Part shown: positions 8,769 through 17,723 of the stretch, piece by piece
How positions within the stretch are numbered: position 1 is the first letter of the stretch
Layout: each line of letters starts with the position of its first letter
DNA from: Arcicella aurantiaca
GTDB taxonomy: Bacteria; Bacteroidota; Bacteroidia; Cytophagales; Spirosomataceae
NCBI RefSeq assembly: GCF_003148625.1
Contig: NZ_QGGO01000008.1
Span: forward strand, 62,001-126,000
Reading direction: 5' to 3'
Length of the DNA: 64,000 nt
Position numbers and translations under genes: made by a program
Notes under the pieces: model-generated
Databases searched by the model: none
What the model saw: the letters and a program-made list of their open reading frames with translations, nothing else
What the model was told of the DNA's origin: nothing

Positions 8769-11700
8769 ATGAAAAAACATTATAAATACCATTTACGACA
8801 TCAAACCTCTAAACCTTTCCTAATTACCTCTTTTCTTATTTTATTTTCGATGCCATTTTCTGAGATTATGGCATCGAAAAACTATTTCACTTTTCAGCAA
8901 AAGCAAGCTGAGGTTTCGGGTGTAGTAACAAATCTTAAAGGTGAACCACTTCCAAGTGTTTCTGTTCGGATAAAAGGGTCGTCTTCTGGAATTGCTACTG
9001 ATGCGAATGGAAAATTCTCAATACACGCTTCGCAAAACGCTACTTTGATATTTTCATTTATAGGATACGAAAATACCGAAATTGTACTCAATGGAAGAAG
9101 TAATATTAATGTTACGCTCATTGAGAAAATCCAAGAGCTTGACCAAGTAGTGGTTGTGGGTTATGGAACACAGCGTAAGGTTGATGTAACAGGAGCAACG
9201 GCAAGTGTTAAAGGAGAAGAACTAACTAAACAATCAGTATTAACTGCTACTCAGGCAATTCAAGGAAAAGTGGCGGGTGTTCAAATCATTAGTAGTGGAA
9301 AACCGGGTTCATCACCTGTGGTAAAAATTAGGGGAACTGGTACTGCCTTAGCGGGAACATCAGCATTATTTGTGGTTGATGGAGTTTTGACGGATGATAT
9401 TTCAAATATTAATACTGCCGATATTGTAAGTATGGATATTTTGAAAGATGCTTCAGCTACGGCTATTTATGGGGCAAGAGGAGCAAATGGCGTTATTATC
9501 CTAACGACCAAACGTGGAGAAAATGGGAAAATGAAAATTTCTTATAATGCCAATGTGGGTTTTAGAGAAGCGTCTAATTTAGTTAAAATGGCAAATGCCG
9601 CTGAATATGCCAACTATGCAAGTACAGCAAGTGGAGGTAGTATTCCTGCGGGGGCGGTTTCTACTGATTGGTACGGACAAATATTGAGAACGGCTTGGAT
9701 GCAAAACCATAATTTATCCTTATCGGGCGGAACTGATAAGTCTATTTATTTTTTAAGTGTTGGTTATTTAACCGATGAAGGAATTGTCATTAATAGTAAA
9801 TATGACCGTATTACGGTAAGGTCAAATAATGAATTTAATCTTTCAGAAAAATTTAAAGTTGGCACCAATGTTTCGTTTTCTAACGGTTATAATCAAGATG
9901 TAAATTTGGGTACTGCTTATAATAATGCTTATCGGGCTGCTCCAATTATACCTTCTAAAATTGACGGTAAATATGGAAATACTTCCGTTTATCAAAATGT
10001 TGGAAACCCTGTTTTAGATATTGAAAATAATGATAATCTATTGAAAGATAATCGCTTACAAGGAAATTTTTATGCTGAATATCAGCCGATTAAGTCCTTG
10101 AAGTTTCGTTCGAGTTTAGGCGGTGATTGGCTGAATGCTAATAACAGAGTTTATAATCAGCAATTCAATAATGATTTAACAACTTTTATTACTTCAGGAG
10201 GAAATCAACGTAATCCGAATAGTAATCTAACGATGAGAAATACAGAAACTTTTCGTTGGGTTTGGGATAATACCATTACGTTTAATCACCAAATTGATAA
10301 GCATACTTTTACGGCTTTAATTGGTACAACGGCAGAAAAATATAGCCAAACTTGGTTTTCAGCTTTCAGAAAAGATGTTCCTGCCAATCAAGATTTATGG
10401 TATATAAGTACAGGTAATGCCAATACCTCTACCAATGATGGAAGTGGAGATAAATGGACTCGTAATTCTTATATCGGAAGAGTGAATTATAATTATGACG
10501 ATAAGTATTTATTCACTGCAACGGTAAGAAGAGATGGTAGTTCAAGATTTCCAATTCAAAATCGTTGGGGATATTTCCCTTCACTCGGAGCAGGTTGGGT
10601 AGTGAGTAATGAGAACTTTATGCAAGAACAAAGTGTCTTCAAAAATTTGAAATTGCGTGCCAGTTGGGGAATTGTTGGAAATGATAGAATTCCTTCTGAT
10701 GCTTTTACGGTGACTATTACTCCAAACTTAGCATACCCGTATGGCGGAGGTATTGCTACGCCTGGTAGTGCTATTACTCAGATAAAAGACCCGAATCTAA
10801 AATGGGAAACTACTTCTGAGTTAGATTTTGGTTTAGAATTTGGTATGGTAGGCGGTCGTTTGCAAGGAGAAATTAATTATTATAATAAGAAAGCAAATGA
10901 TTTACTCATTAATGTAAAAGTTCCTTCTGTGGCAGGTGATGCCGACGGTGTGGTCTTAACCAATGCAGCATCAATCAGTAATATTGGTTGGGAGTTTAGT
11001 CTGAATTGGAGAGGCAACATTACATCTGACCTTACGTATAAAGTAGGAGGTAACGTAACTTTTAATAAAAATTCAGTGATTGGTTTAAATGGCGGTCAAC
11101 CAATTTTAGATGGTGGAATTGGTGCAAATCAGACTTACACAACAAAAACGGATAACGGTCAGCCAGTCGGTAGTTTTTATGTTTTGAAAGTTTTAGGGGT
11201 TTTCCAAAATGATTCTGAAGTAGAAAATTATAAAAATACTCAAGGCTCAACCATTCAACCTAATGCTGCCCCGGGAGATTTTAAATATCAAGACACCAAT
11301 AATGATGGCAAAATTGATGACCAAGACCGTGTTTTTGCAGGTTCATATCAGCCTGTTGCCTATTTTGGTCTAAATGCTTCTCTGTCATTTAAGGGTTTCG
11401 ACTTAAATCTCGATGCTTTCGGAAATGCGGGTAACCAAGTTTATAATGGTAAAAAGGCTTTTCGTCAGGGAGTTTTAGATAATGTTGAATCTCAAATGGC
11501 TTATACTCGCTGGACATCGGCAAATAAATCTCAAACTGAGCCAGCCGCTAATGGAGGAAACTTACCTGCTTCTACTTACTTTATTGAGTCGGGGAATTTC
11601 ATCCGACTCAATAATGTGACTTTAGGTTACAATTTGCCATCAAGTTTGGTTAAAAAAGCCAAGTTGAGCAATGTTAGAGTTTTTGTAACGGCTCAAAATA

Positions 11701-11828
11701 TTTTTACCTATAAAGATTTTAGCGGATTTACACCTGAATTAGCGGGCGACCCAACTAAATCAGGGATAGAATTAAATGCGTATCCAACTAATAAAACAAT
11801 TGCTGCTGGTCTGAGTGTTGGTTTTTAA
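8769..11828 (+). CDS. SusC/RagA-family TonB-linked outer membrane transporter
   Basis: This is a 1019-residue outer membrane beta-barrel that imports oligosaccharides with its SusD partner, powered by TonB-ExbBD. The order is a signal sequence (residues about 15-36), a carboxypeptidase-regulatory-like beta-sandwich (EVSGVVTNLKGEPLPSVSVRI), the SusC signature ELDQVVVVGYGTQRKVDVTG, a TonB plug domain (GKVAGVQIISSGKPGSSP, DILKDASATAIYGARGANG) and a 22-strand barrel ending in NKTIAAGLSVGF with the usual terminal Phe. The ATG at 8769 is preferred to a TTG two codons earlier. The preceding GH144 gene ends 39 nt before it and SusD follows 40 nt after it. Confidence 0.95.
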   Translation: MKKHYKYHLRHQTSKPFLITSFLILFSMPFSEIMASKNYFTFQQKQAEVSGVVTNLKGEPLPSVSVRIKGSSSGIATDANGKFSIHASQNATLIFSFIGYENTEIVLNGRSNINVTLIEKIQELDQVVVVGYGTQRKVDVTGATASVKGEELTKQSVLTATQAIQGKVAGVQIISSGKPGSSPVVKIRGTGTALAGTSALFVVDGVLTDDISNINTADIVSMDILKDASATAIYGARGANGVIILTTKRGENGKMKISYNANVGFREASNLVKMANAAEYANYASTASGGSIPAGAVSTDWYGQILRTAWMQNHNLSLSGGTDKSIYFLSVGYLTDEGIVINSKYDRITVRSNNEFNLSEKFKVGTNVSFSNGYNQDVNLGTAYNNAYRAAPIIPSKIDGKYGNTSVYQNVGNPVLDIENNDNLLKDNRLQGNFYAEYQPIKSLKFRSSLGGDWLNANNRVYNQQFNNDLTTFITSGGNQRNPNSNLTMRNTETFRWVWDNTITFNHQIDKHTFTALIGTTAEKYSQTWFSAFRKDVPANQDLWYISTGNANTSTNDGSGDKWTRNSYIGRVNYNYDDKYLFTATVRRDGSSRFPIQNRWGYFPSLGAGWVVSNENFMQEQSVFKNLKLRASWGIVGNDRIPSDAFTVTITPNLAYPYGGGIATPGSAITQIKDPNLKWETTSELDFGLEFGMVGGRLQGEINYYNKKANDLLINVKVPSVAGDADGVVLTNAASISNIGWEFSLNWRGNITSDLTYKVGGNVTFNKNSVIGLNGGQPILDGGIGANQTYTTKTDNGQPVGSFYVLKVLGVFQNDSEVENYKNTQGSTIQPNAAPGDFKYQDTNNDGKIDDQDRVFAGSYQPVAYFGLNASLSFKGFDLNLDAFGNAGNQVYNGKKAFRQGVLDNVESQMAYTRWTSANKSQTEPAANGGNLPASTYFIESGNFIRLNNVTLGYNLPSSLVKKAKLSNVRVFVTAQNIFTYKDFSGFTPELAGDPTKSGIELNAYPTNKTIAAGLSVGF

Positions 11829-11868
11829 TTTGTCAGAAATGTCAAATTCAGTTTTAAATTTTCGAACA

Positions 11869-13398
11869 ATGAATAGAAAAATATTAATTATAGGTTTTTC
11901 GGTACTCACTTTTTTAGGAAATATTTCTTGTAAAGAGAGTTTTCTTGATGTACCCGTACAAGGTCAAGGTACTACGGCTACCGACCCCAATGTTTCGCAA
12001 AACTTGGTGAATGGAGTTTACAATAGTCTTTTGGCAGGAGAAGCTTTTGGCAGTGAAGGAGATATTCACGGAATAAGTTTTATTTCAGCTACCAACATTA
12101 TTTCAGATGATGCCGAAAAAGGTAGCACCGCAAGCGACCAACCTGGAATTGGAGATATTGATAATTTTAACGTAACTCCAACAAACGGTTTTGTCGCTGC
12201 ACTTTGGAATGGATATTATAATGGAATCTCACGTTCAAATCAAGCCATTGCCGCTCTTGAATCTGCATCAATTACGCAAGACGTGAAAAAGCAATTAATC
12301 GGAGAAGTTAAATTTATCAGAGGATATTACTATTTCAATTTGGTAAGAATCTTTGGGAAAGTACCAAAAGTATTGCGTGTGCCAAAAGATTCAAAAGATG
12401 CCAATACCGACCCTGCTTTTCAAACACGTGCTTCTGTTGATACTATCTACAAAGTAATTACTGACGATTTGCAATATGCGGTTGACAATTTACCGATTCG
12501 CACAAAATCACTTGTCGGACACGTTTCAAAAGGTTCTGCTCAAACCTTATTGGCTAAGGTTTATTTATATCAAAAAAACTGGCAGAAAGTTTTGAGTTTG
12601 ACTCAAGAGGTTATCAATTCTGGGCAATACAATTTAGCCACAGATTATACAACACTTTGGCGACAAGTTGGCGATAATAATATCGAATCAATTTTTGAAG
12701 TACAAACTGGTCAATTCAATAATTCAGATTTGGGCATTCAAAACTATTGTACATGGCAAGGACCACGAGTAGGAGGGAAAGGTGGATGGACAGACTTAGG
12801 ATTTGGTTTTTGTACGCCTACCCAAAATTTGGTTGATGCTTATGAGAAAGGAGATATTAGAAAATCTTCAACAATTATCTCAATCGACAATAGTGGAAAA
12901 TATCGTGGCACAACCCTTTTTGATGGTTTCAGAATTCCAAGTTCAGATTCTGTACAAAATTTATATTACAACTATAAAGCCTACCATAGTGAAAACAAAA
13001 CGATTGAAACTTTTTTGGGCAACCGTGACCAAAAACAGAAAAACCTTCATTTGTTAAGATATGCGGAGGTGTTACTCATGAATGCAGAAGCCGCCAATGA
13101 ACTCGGACAAACGGGCGTTGCTCAAACTCAATTAAATAAAATTCGTACTCGGGCAGGACTAACCAATACAACCGCAAGTTCCATGACTGATTTAAGAAAT
13201 GCTATCTGGAAAGAAAGAAGAGTTGAGTTAGCATTGGAACATGACCGTTTTTGGGATTTAGTTCGTACAGGTAGAGCTGCCCAAGTTTTACAAGCAACAG
13301 GGAAAAAGTTCATCGCTGGCAAACACGAATTACTTCCTGTACCAAGTTTACAAATTGCATTAAGTGGCGGTTCGCTCGACCAAAACTCTGGTTATTAA
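11869..13398 (+). CDS. SusD/RagB-family glycan-binding outer membrane lipoprotein
   Basis: This is a 509-residue surface lipoprotein that caps the SusC barrel and binds the glycan. The lipobox GNISC-K lies after the signal peptide MNRKILIIGFSVLTFL. The N-terminal KESFLDVPVQGQ is the usual SusD opening, helical TPR-like segments follow (IRGYYYFNLVRIFGKVP), and the C-terminal WKERRVELALEHDRFWDLVRTG motif is diagnostic. The ATG at 11869 is selected because longer starts (11839 or a TTG at 11815) put hydrophilic residues before the signal peptide. It follows SusC by 40 nt and is clearly in its operon. Confidence 0.95.
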   Translation: MNRKILIIGFSVLTFLGNISCKESFLDVPVQGQGTTATDPNVSQNLVNGVYNSLLAGEAFGSEGDIHGISFISATNIISDDAEKGSTASDQPGIGDIDNFNVTPTNGFVAALWNGYYNGISRSNQAIAALESASITQDVKKQLIGEVKFIRGYYYFNLVRIFGKVPKVLRVPKDSKDANTDPAFQTRASVDTIYKVITDDLQYAVDNLPIRTKSLVGHVSKGSAQTLLAKVYLYQKNWQKVLSLTQEVINSGQYNLATDYTTLWRQVGDNNIESIFEVQTGQFNNSDLGIQNYCTWQGPRVGGKGGWTDLGFGFCTPTQNLVDAYEKGDIRKSSTIISIDNSGKYRGTTLFDGFRIPSSDSVQNLYYNYKAYHSENKTIETFLGNRDQKQKNLHLLRYAEVLLMNAEAANELGQTGVAQTQLNKIRTRAGLTNTTASSMTDLRNAIWKERRVELALEHDRFWDLVRTGRAAQVLQATGKKFIAGKHELLPVPSLQIALSGGSLDQNSGY

Positions 13399-13483
13399 TT
13401 ATCTTTTTTGAATTCATTTTTCAACAAATTAAACTATCCAAATTTTTATTAAAACATTTTAAACTATTAAAAATTACTAAAAC

Positions 13484-14344
13484 ATGAAAATCCAAAAAAT
13501 TAAAATCTATTTTGTTGCAACAGTTTTATTAGGTGCTACCGTGTTCACTTCTTGTAAAAAAGATGAAGTAGTTTCTCTTCCTCCAATTGGAGGTTATAAT
13601 AGTGCTGAGGAAGTTGGAGCGTCTAACTTATTAGCTCACTGGGGTTTTGAAGGAACTGATAAGGAAACTAAAACAGGAGCAGCGGCTGCAACTTCGAAAA
13701 ATGCAACTTTCACTTCTGGTAAAAAAGGTCAAGCTGTGAGTTTCGCTGCTGGTTTTTTACAGTATAATGAAATTGCTGCATTGAATACTTTAAAGAGCTT
13801 TACGGTGTCTGCTTGGGTGAATGTAAAAAATAATGGCTCTAATCCATCTTCATTTTTTACCTTAACAAGACCTAATGAATGGGCGGGGAGTATTAACTTA
13901 ATGGCAGAGACTGGTTGGTTCAAAGCTGATAAAGATACCATGTTGGTAAAAGGACTTTTTGTTTCTAAATTACCAACTGGTGACTCTTGGCAAGATTCTC
14001 GTAACGAACCATCGAAAGGTGGCGACTTAGCATTTAAAGGTGCAGGCAAATGGTCGCACGTTGTAATTACTTATGATGGAGCAAGTTCAATTTTTCAAGT
14101 TTATGCTAATGGAAAGAAAATCAGTAATCCAGAATGGGAACAACGTGGAACAACTGGAAACTTAATTGCAGCTACTCCTTCTAAAGTTGTACTTGGAGCA
14201 TGGGGAACAAATTTACCAGGTGCAACTGCTGATTCATGGCAAGTTCCAATGACTGGTTTGATGGATGAAGTACGTGTTTATAGCAAGGCTCTCTCTGCGG
14301 GAGATATAAATTCATTGTATCAGCTTGAAGATGCTGGTAGATAG
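13484..14344 (+). CDS. LamG-domain (concanavalin-like) lipoprotein
   Basis: This is a 286-residue exported lipoprotein (signal peptide ending FTSC-KKDE) with a single LamG/concanavalin A-like jelly-roll covering most of the chain: LLAHWGFEGTDKETKTG, SFTVSAWVNVKNNG, WSHVVITYDGASSIFQVYANG and GLMDEVRVYSKALSAGDI are hallmark strands. In PULs such proteins act as additional surface glycan-binding proteins (SusE/F-like). It starts 85 nt after SusD and is followed by a strong terminator, so it is likely the last gene of the main transcript. The ligand is not known; beta-1,2-glucan is inferred from the neighbouring enzymes. Confidence 0.85.
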   Translation: MKIQKIKIYFVATVLLGATVFTSCKKDEVVSLPPIGGYNSAEEVGASNLLAHWGFEGTDKETKTGAAAATSKNATFTSGKKGQAVSFAAGFLQYNEIAALNTLKSFTVSAWVNVKNNGSNPSSFFTLTRPNEWAGSINLMAETGWFKADKDTMLVKGLFVSKLPTGDSWQDSRNEPSKGGDLAFKGAGKWSHVVITYDGASSIFQVYANGKKISNPEWEQRGTTGNLIAATPSKVVLGAWGTNLPGATADSWQVPMTGLMDEVRVYSKALSAGDINSLYQLEDAGR

Positions 14345-14370
14345 ATTTGTTTTTTAATATTTTTAAGCTA

Positions 14371-14405
14371 AAAGGTTGTTAATTTTGATTGACAACCTTT
14401 TTTAA
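14371..14405 (+). terminator. Terminator inside the PUL
   Basis: The stem AAAGGTTGT (14371-14379) pairs with ACAACCTTT (14392-14400), followed by a short T run. It separates the LamG gene from the second GH144 gene, whose start is only 14 nt downstream. Confidence 0.75.
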
Positions 14406-14416
14406 TTGTTTTTAAT

Positions 14417-16066
14417 ATGAAATTTTTCAAATATTTTGCTTTCTGTTTTATCGTAATGTCTTGCAAATCAGGAGATAATAAGCAGGTTGTTCCGCCAAGT
14501 TTAGAGTTGATAAATAGTGCTGTGGATAACCATTCTTTGCAGCCATTTTATGAAATTAATTATCGACCGAATATTCAATTAATATTTAATAGCAAATTAA
14601 ATAGAGATTTTGTACCTAAAAATATCATTTTAGCCGATAGTCAAACCTCTGATATTATTTCTGTTGATGTTGAATATGCTCAGAATGATAGTGCCGTAAT
14701 TCTCAAACCTAAAACACCACTTAAAAGTCTTTCAAAATATACAGTTGAAATTTATAAGGAATTGAAATCTCAAAATGGTAGTTTTTTGAGTAAAGATGAA
14801 CGAGTAACTTTTATTACAGCGATGGATTCAACTGATAAATTTGTAAAGATTTCAGATGAGCAATTATTAGATTTAGTGCAGAAACAGACCTTTAAATATT
14901 TTTGGGATTTTGGGCATCCTGTTTCTGGATTGTCAAGAGAAAGGAATTCTTCGGGAGAAACAGTCACTTCTGGGGGTAGTGGTTTTGGCGTTATGGCAAT
15001 ATTGGTAGGGATAGAAAGAAAATTTATTTCGAGAGAAGAAGGGCTTGCACGAATTGATAAAATAGTAGATTTTCTAAAAGATAAAACGCAAAAATATCAT
15101 GGTGCTTTTCCACATTGGTTGAATGGAAGTACAGGAGCCACCATTGCATTTAGTCAAAAAGATAATGGTGCAGACCTTGTTGAAACGTCTTATTTATTGC
15201 AAGGATTACTGACCGCAAGACAATATTTTTCAAATAATACTCCAAAAGAGTTAGAACTGAAATCTAAGATAAATACAATTTGGAATAATGTAGAATGGTC
15301 GTGGTTTAGAAAAAATAATGAGAAAACTTTGTATTGGCATTGGTCTCCTAATTTTAATTGGGATATGAATATGCCAATTTCTGGGTACAATGAAGCACTA
15401 ATTACTTACATTTTAGCGGCATCTTCACCCACTTTCGCAATCCCAAAAGAGGTGTACGAAAATGGTTGGGCAAAGAATGGAGCGATTAAAAATGGAAATA
15501 CTTATTTTGGTGTAAAGTTGCCTGTTGGATTTGCTTATGGAGGACCTCTATTTTTTGCTCATTATTCTTTCTTGGGTTTAGACCCCAATGGACTTCAAGA
15601 TAGTTACGCCAATTATCTTGAACAAAATATTGCACATAGTAAAATCAATTTTCTTTATTGTAAAAATAATTCCAAAAGGCATAATGGATATTCTGAAAAT
15701 TGTTGGGGTTTAACCGCCAGCGACGAATACAATGGTTATTCGGCTCATGAACCAAATAACGATAATGGGACAATCTCTCCAACTGCTGCACTTTCATCTT
15801 TGCCTTTTACACCCATTGAATCTATGCAAGCATTAAGGTTTTTCTATTTTAAACTCGGAGATAAACTTTGGAAAAATTATGGTTTTGTAGATGCGTTTAA
15901 TTTGAATCGTCCTTGGTTTGCGGATTCATTTTTAGCAATTGACCAAGGGCCTGAAATAATTATGATTGAAAATTATCGCTCTCAAATGTTATGGAAATTA
16001 TTTATGAGTTGTCCAGAAGTAAAAAATGGTTTAAAACAATTAGAATTTTCAAGTCCATATTTATAA
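14417..16066 (+). CDS. Second GH144-type glucoamylase-family lipoprotein with N-terminal Ig-like domain
   Basis: This 549-residue lipoprotein (lipobox IVMSC-KSG) has an Ig-like Big_5-type domain at about residues 40-135 (YRPNIQLIFNSKLNRDFVP, KPKTPLKSLSKYTVEIYKE) and a C-terminal GH144-type catalytic domain. It shares with the first copy TFKYFWDFGHPVSG, DNGADLVETSYLLQGLL, YWHWSPNFNWDMNMPI, NCWGLTASDEYN and NDNGTISPTAALSSLPFTP. The two proteins differ in anchoring: this one should be fixed to the cell surface or outer membrane, the other released or periplasmic. A terminator lies just upstream, so expression depends on read-through or its own promoter. Substrate is inferred from family. Confidence 0.85.
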   Translation: MKFFKYFAFCFIVMSCKSGDNKQVVPPSLELINSAVDNHSLQPFYEINYRPNIQLIFNSKLNRDFVPKNIILADSQTSDIISVDVEYAQNDSAVILKPKTPLKSLSKYTVEIYKELKSQNGSFLSKDERVTFITAMDSTDKFVKISDEQLLDLVQKQTFKYFWDFGHPVSGLSRERNSSGETVTSGGSGFGVMAILVGIERKFISREEGLARIDKIVDFLKDKTQKYHGAFPHWLNGSTGATIAFSQKDNGADLVETSYLLQGLLTARQYFSNNTPKELELKSKINTIWNNVEWSWFRKNNEKTLYWHWSPNFNWDMNMPISGYNEALITYILAASSPTFAIPKEVYENGWAKNGAIKNGNTYFGVKLPVGFAYGGPLFFAHYSFLGLDPNGLQDSYANYLEQNIAHSKINFLYCKNNSKRHNGYSENCWGLTASDEYNGYSAHEPNNDNGTISPTAALSSLPFTPIESMQALRFFYFKLGDKLWKNYGFVDAFNLNRPWFADSFLAIDQGPEIIMIENYRSQMLWKLFMSCPEVKNGLKQLEFSSPYL

Positions 16067-16103
16067 AAAAATGCTCAATGAAAATTCATTGAGCATTTTT
16101 TTT
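16066..16103. terminator. Bidirectional terminator after the PUL
   Basis: The stem AAATGCTCAATGAA (16069-16082) pairs perfectly with TTCATTGAGCATTT (16085-16098), flanked by A and T runs. It serves the GH144 gene and the convergent thioredoxin-like gene. Confidence 0.9.
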
Positions 16104-17130
16104 ATTTGCTTTTAGCTAACCATAAATTCGCTTTTGCTATGGCTGCTTTATCTGAAGTTCTCGTTCTGACCCAATCGCTCAAAAACTTATAAGAAGCTTT
16201 TTCTGTTTTTGCATCTATTAAAGTACTTAAAATAGCGATTGCTTTTTCTGGTTTATTTTCTCTGAAATAAGCAGATGATTCTTCTCTCCAAACTCTGCCA
16301 TCAATAGATTTAGTATTAACTCCAAGTTTGGCTAAATTTTCTCTAACTTTAAGAACTTTATTACTCGAATATTTCATACCTCTTGCACTGTACAACGAGT
16401 ACATAATAATATTTTCTGCGGTCTGCTTAACCAATGTCTTATCATACTTACTATTAAACTCCTTTAAATTTGCCATCATGTTTTTGAAAATGTCATTTTC
16501 ATCATCCATAATAATTTTTTGAAGAACTAAAAAACTGGTATTATTTGTATATTGGCTTTTCGGAATTTTCTTTGCATAAGCATTCATTGCCGCAATATTA
16601 TTAACCGTGTCTTTCAACAATCTCGATATCATGGCAAAATCAATTAGAAAATTATTTTCTCTATTACCTGCTAAAAAACTTGCTTTGTAGGCACTTGTTC
16701 TCTGTTTTGGATTTAGTGCTTTTGTCCCTGCATCAATTAATGCTTGTGGAGTGTTATTATTCTCACCAAGTATTGAAATGTGCATCAACTTAACATCCTT
16801 GTCAAAAAAAAGCAAAGTTGGAGTTGATTGTATCCAAATACCTTGTTTATTCAAAAATGCCTGACCTTCTGGTGTCATAATATCTAATTTGTAGGAGATA
16901 AAATTTTGGTTATAAAAATTTCCTACCTGTGGTAAATCAAAAGTCGGTTTAAAAGCATTACAAACATGGCATGTCTGAGCATAAACTTCTAAAAAGACTG
17001 GCTTGTTTTGGACTTTCGCAACATCAAAAACAGTTCTAAGATTACCTCCCTGTAAAAAAGAAGTTCCTTTTTGTGCAAAGCTTGTGATGAATGTAAGAAA
17101 GAGTAGTGGCGTTAATATGATTTTTTTCAT
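16102..17130 (-). CDS. Exported thioredoxin-like protein
   Basis: This is a 342-residue protein with a signal peptide (MKKIILTPLLFLTFITSFAQ) and a thioredoxin-fold domain at about 21-150 carrying the redox motif C54-HV-C57 (YAQTCHVCNAF) and the cis-Pro region TPTLLFFD. The remaining C-terminal 190 residues are mostly helical, without a fold I recognise. It probably works in the periplasm in disulfide reduction or cytochrome or envelope maturation; the substrate is unknown. It is monocistronic, convergent with the GH144 gene, and upstream of it lies gldC in the same direction with a 76-nt gap. Confidence 0.8.
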   Translation of the reverse strand: MKKIILTPLLFLTFITSFAQKGTSFLQGGNLRTVFDVAKVQNKPVFLEVYAQTCHVCNAFKPTFDLPQVGNFYNQNFISYKLDIMTPEGQAFLNKQGIWIQSTPTLLFFDKDVKLMHISILGENNNTPQALIDAGTKALNPKQRTSAYKASFLAGNRENNFLIDFAMISRLLKDTVNNIAAMNAYAKKIPKSQYTNNTSFLVLQKIIMDDENDIFKNMMANLKEFNSKYDKTLVKQTAENIIMYSLYSARGMKYSSNKVLKVRENLAKLGVNTKSIDGRVWREESSAYFRENKPEKAIAILSTLIDAKTEKASYKFLSDWVRTRTSDKAAIAKANLWLAKSK

Positions 17131-17206
17131 GAGTTTTCTTTAATTAAAGACCAAAAATATGCCAATTCCTTGATAAGAAATTGGCATTAACAATCATTAA
17201 CACAAA

Positions 17207-17554
17207 TTACTGCTTTTCAGCAGCTTTCATTTCATCTTGTAAATCTTTTGTCAAGACACGGCAAAGTCCTTCAATATTCTTGGCCATTTTTTCATCTCCC
17301 GTAGCTTCGATTAAAGTATTGCCAACACTACCAATAATTTCAATATAAAATCGTTTCATTTCAAAAACATCCATATCTTTTGTCCAAAGTGGTAATGCTA
17401 AAAGTCCTTTGTGGTAATGGTCCCAAACGCCGATGAATATCGACTTCGTTTCTTCTATACCTTCATTTGGGTTTTCGGTAGCAGACCAAGAAATTTGTTC
17501 TGGAATACTTTGGTCATCTAATTGAATTCTAAAATTGATTTCTGATTCTTTCAT
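17207..17554 (-). CDS. gldC: Gliding motility protein GldC
   Basis: This 115-residue cytosolic protein resembles GldC, an accessory protein of Bacteroidota gliding and type 9 secretion that in Flavobacterium supports but is not essential for movement. Recognisable features are the opening EINFRIQLDDQSIPEQISW, the SIFIGVWDHYHKGLLALPLWTKDM stretch (around residues 38-60), VFEMKRFYIEIIGSVGNTL and a helical GDEKMAKNIEGLCRVL end. No other gld gene is in the window; in many relatives gldC sits next to gldB. It lies 76 nt upstream of the thioredoxin-like gene and diverges from folC. Confidence 0.85.
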   Translation of the reverse strand: MKESEINFRIQLDDQSIPEQISWSATENPNEGIEETKSIFIGVWDHYHKGLLALPLWTKDMDVFEMKRFYIEIIGSVGNTLIEATGDEKMAKNIEGLCRVLTKDLQDEMKAAEKQ

Positions 17555-17673
17555 TTTATGCTTTTATCTCAAAGATTATTTCTTTGAAAAATCGTGATTT
17601 AATTTGTTTTTCAAATACAAAATTAAAGGATTATTTTTCAAAAGACGGCTATCCATTAATAAAAGATAAGCAC

Positions 17674-17681
17674 TATCTTTG
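17674..17681 (+). promoter_or_regulatory. Candidate -7 promoter element of folC
   Basis: TATCTTTG, followed by CACCCC, matches TAnnTTTG with the TTTGCA extension common in Bacteroidota. It lies 42 nt before the folC start. No good -33 box is seen. Confidence 0.45.
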
Positions 17682-17723
17682 CACCCCGATTTATTACGAG
17701 TATTTAAGGAATAAATTTAAAAC

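Noticed and set aside
14521-14529. DnaA box TGTGGATAA
   Set aside because: A single exact match inside a GH144 coding sequence, expected by chance.
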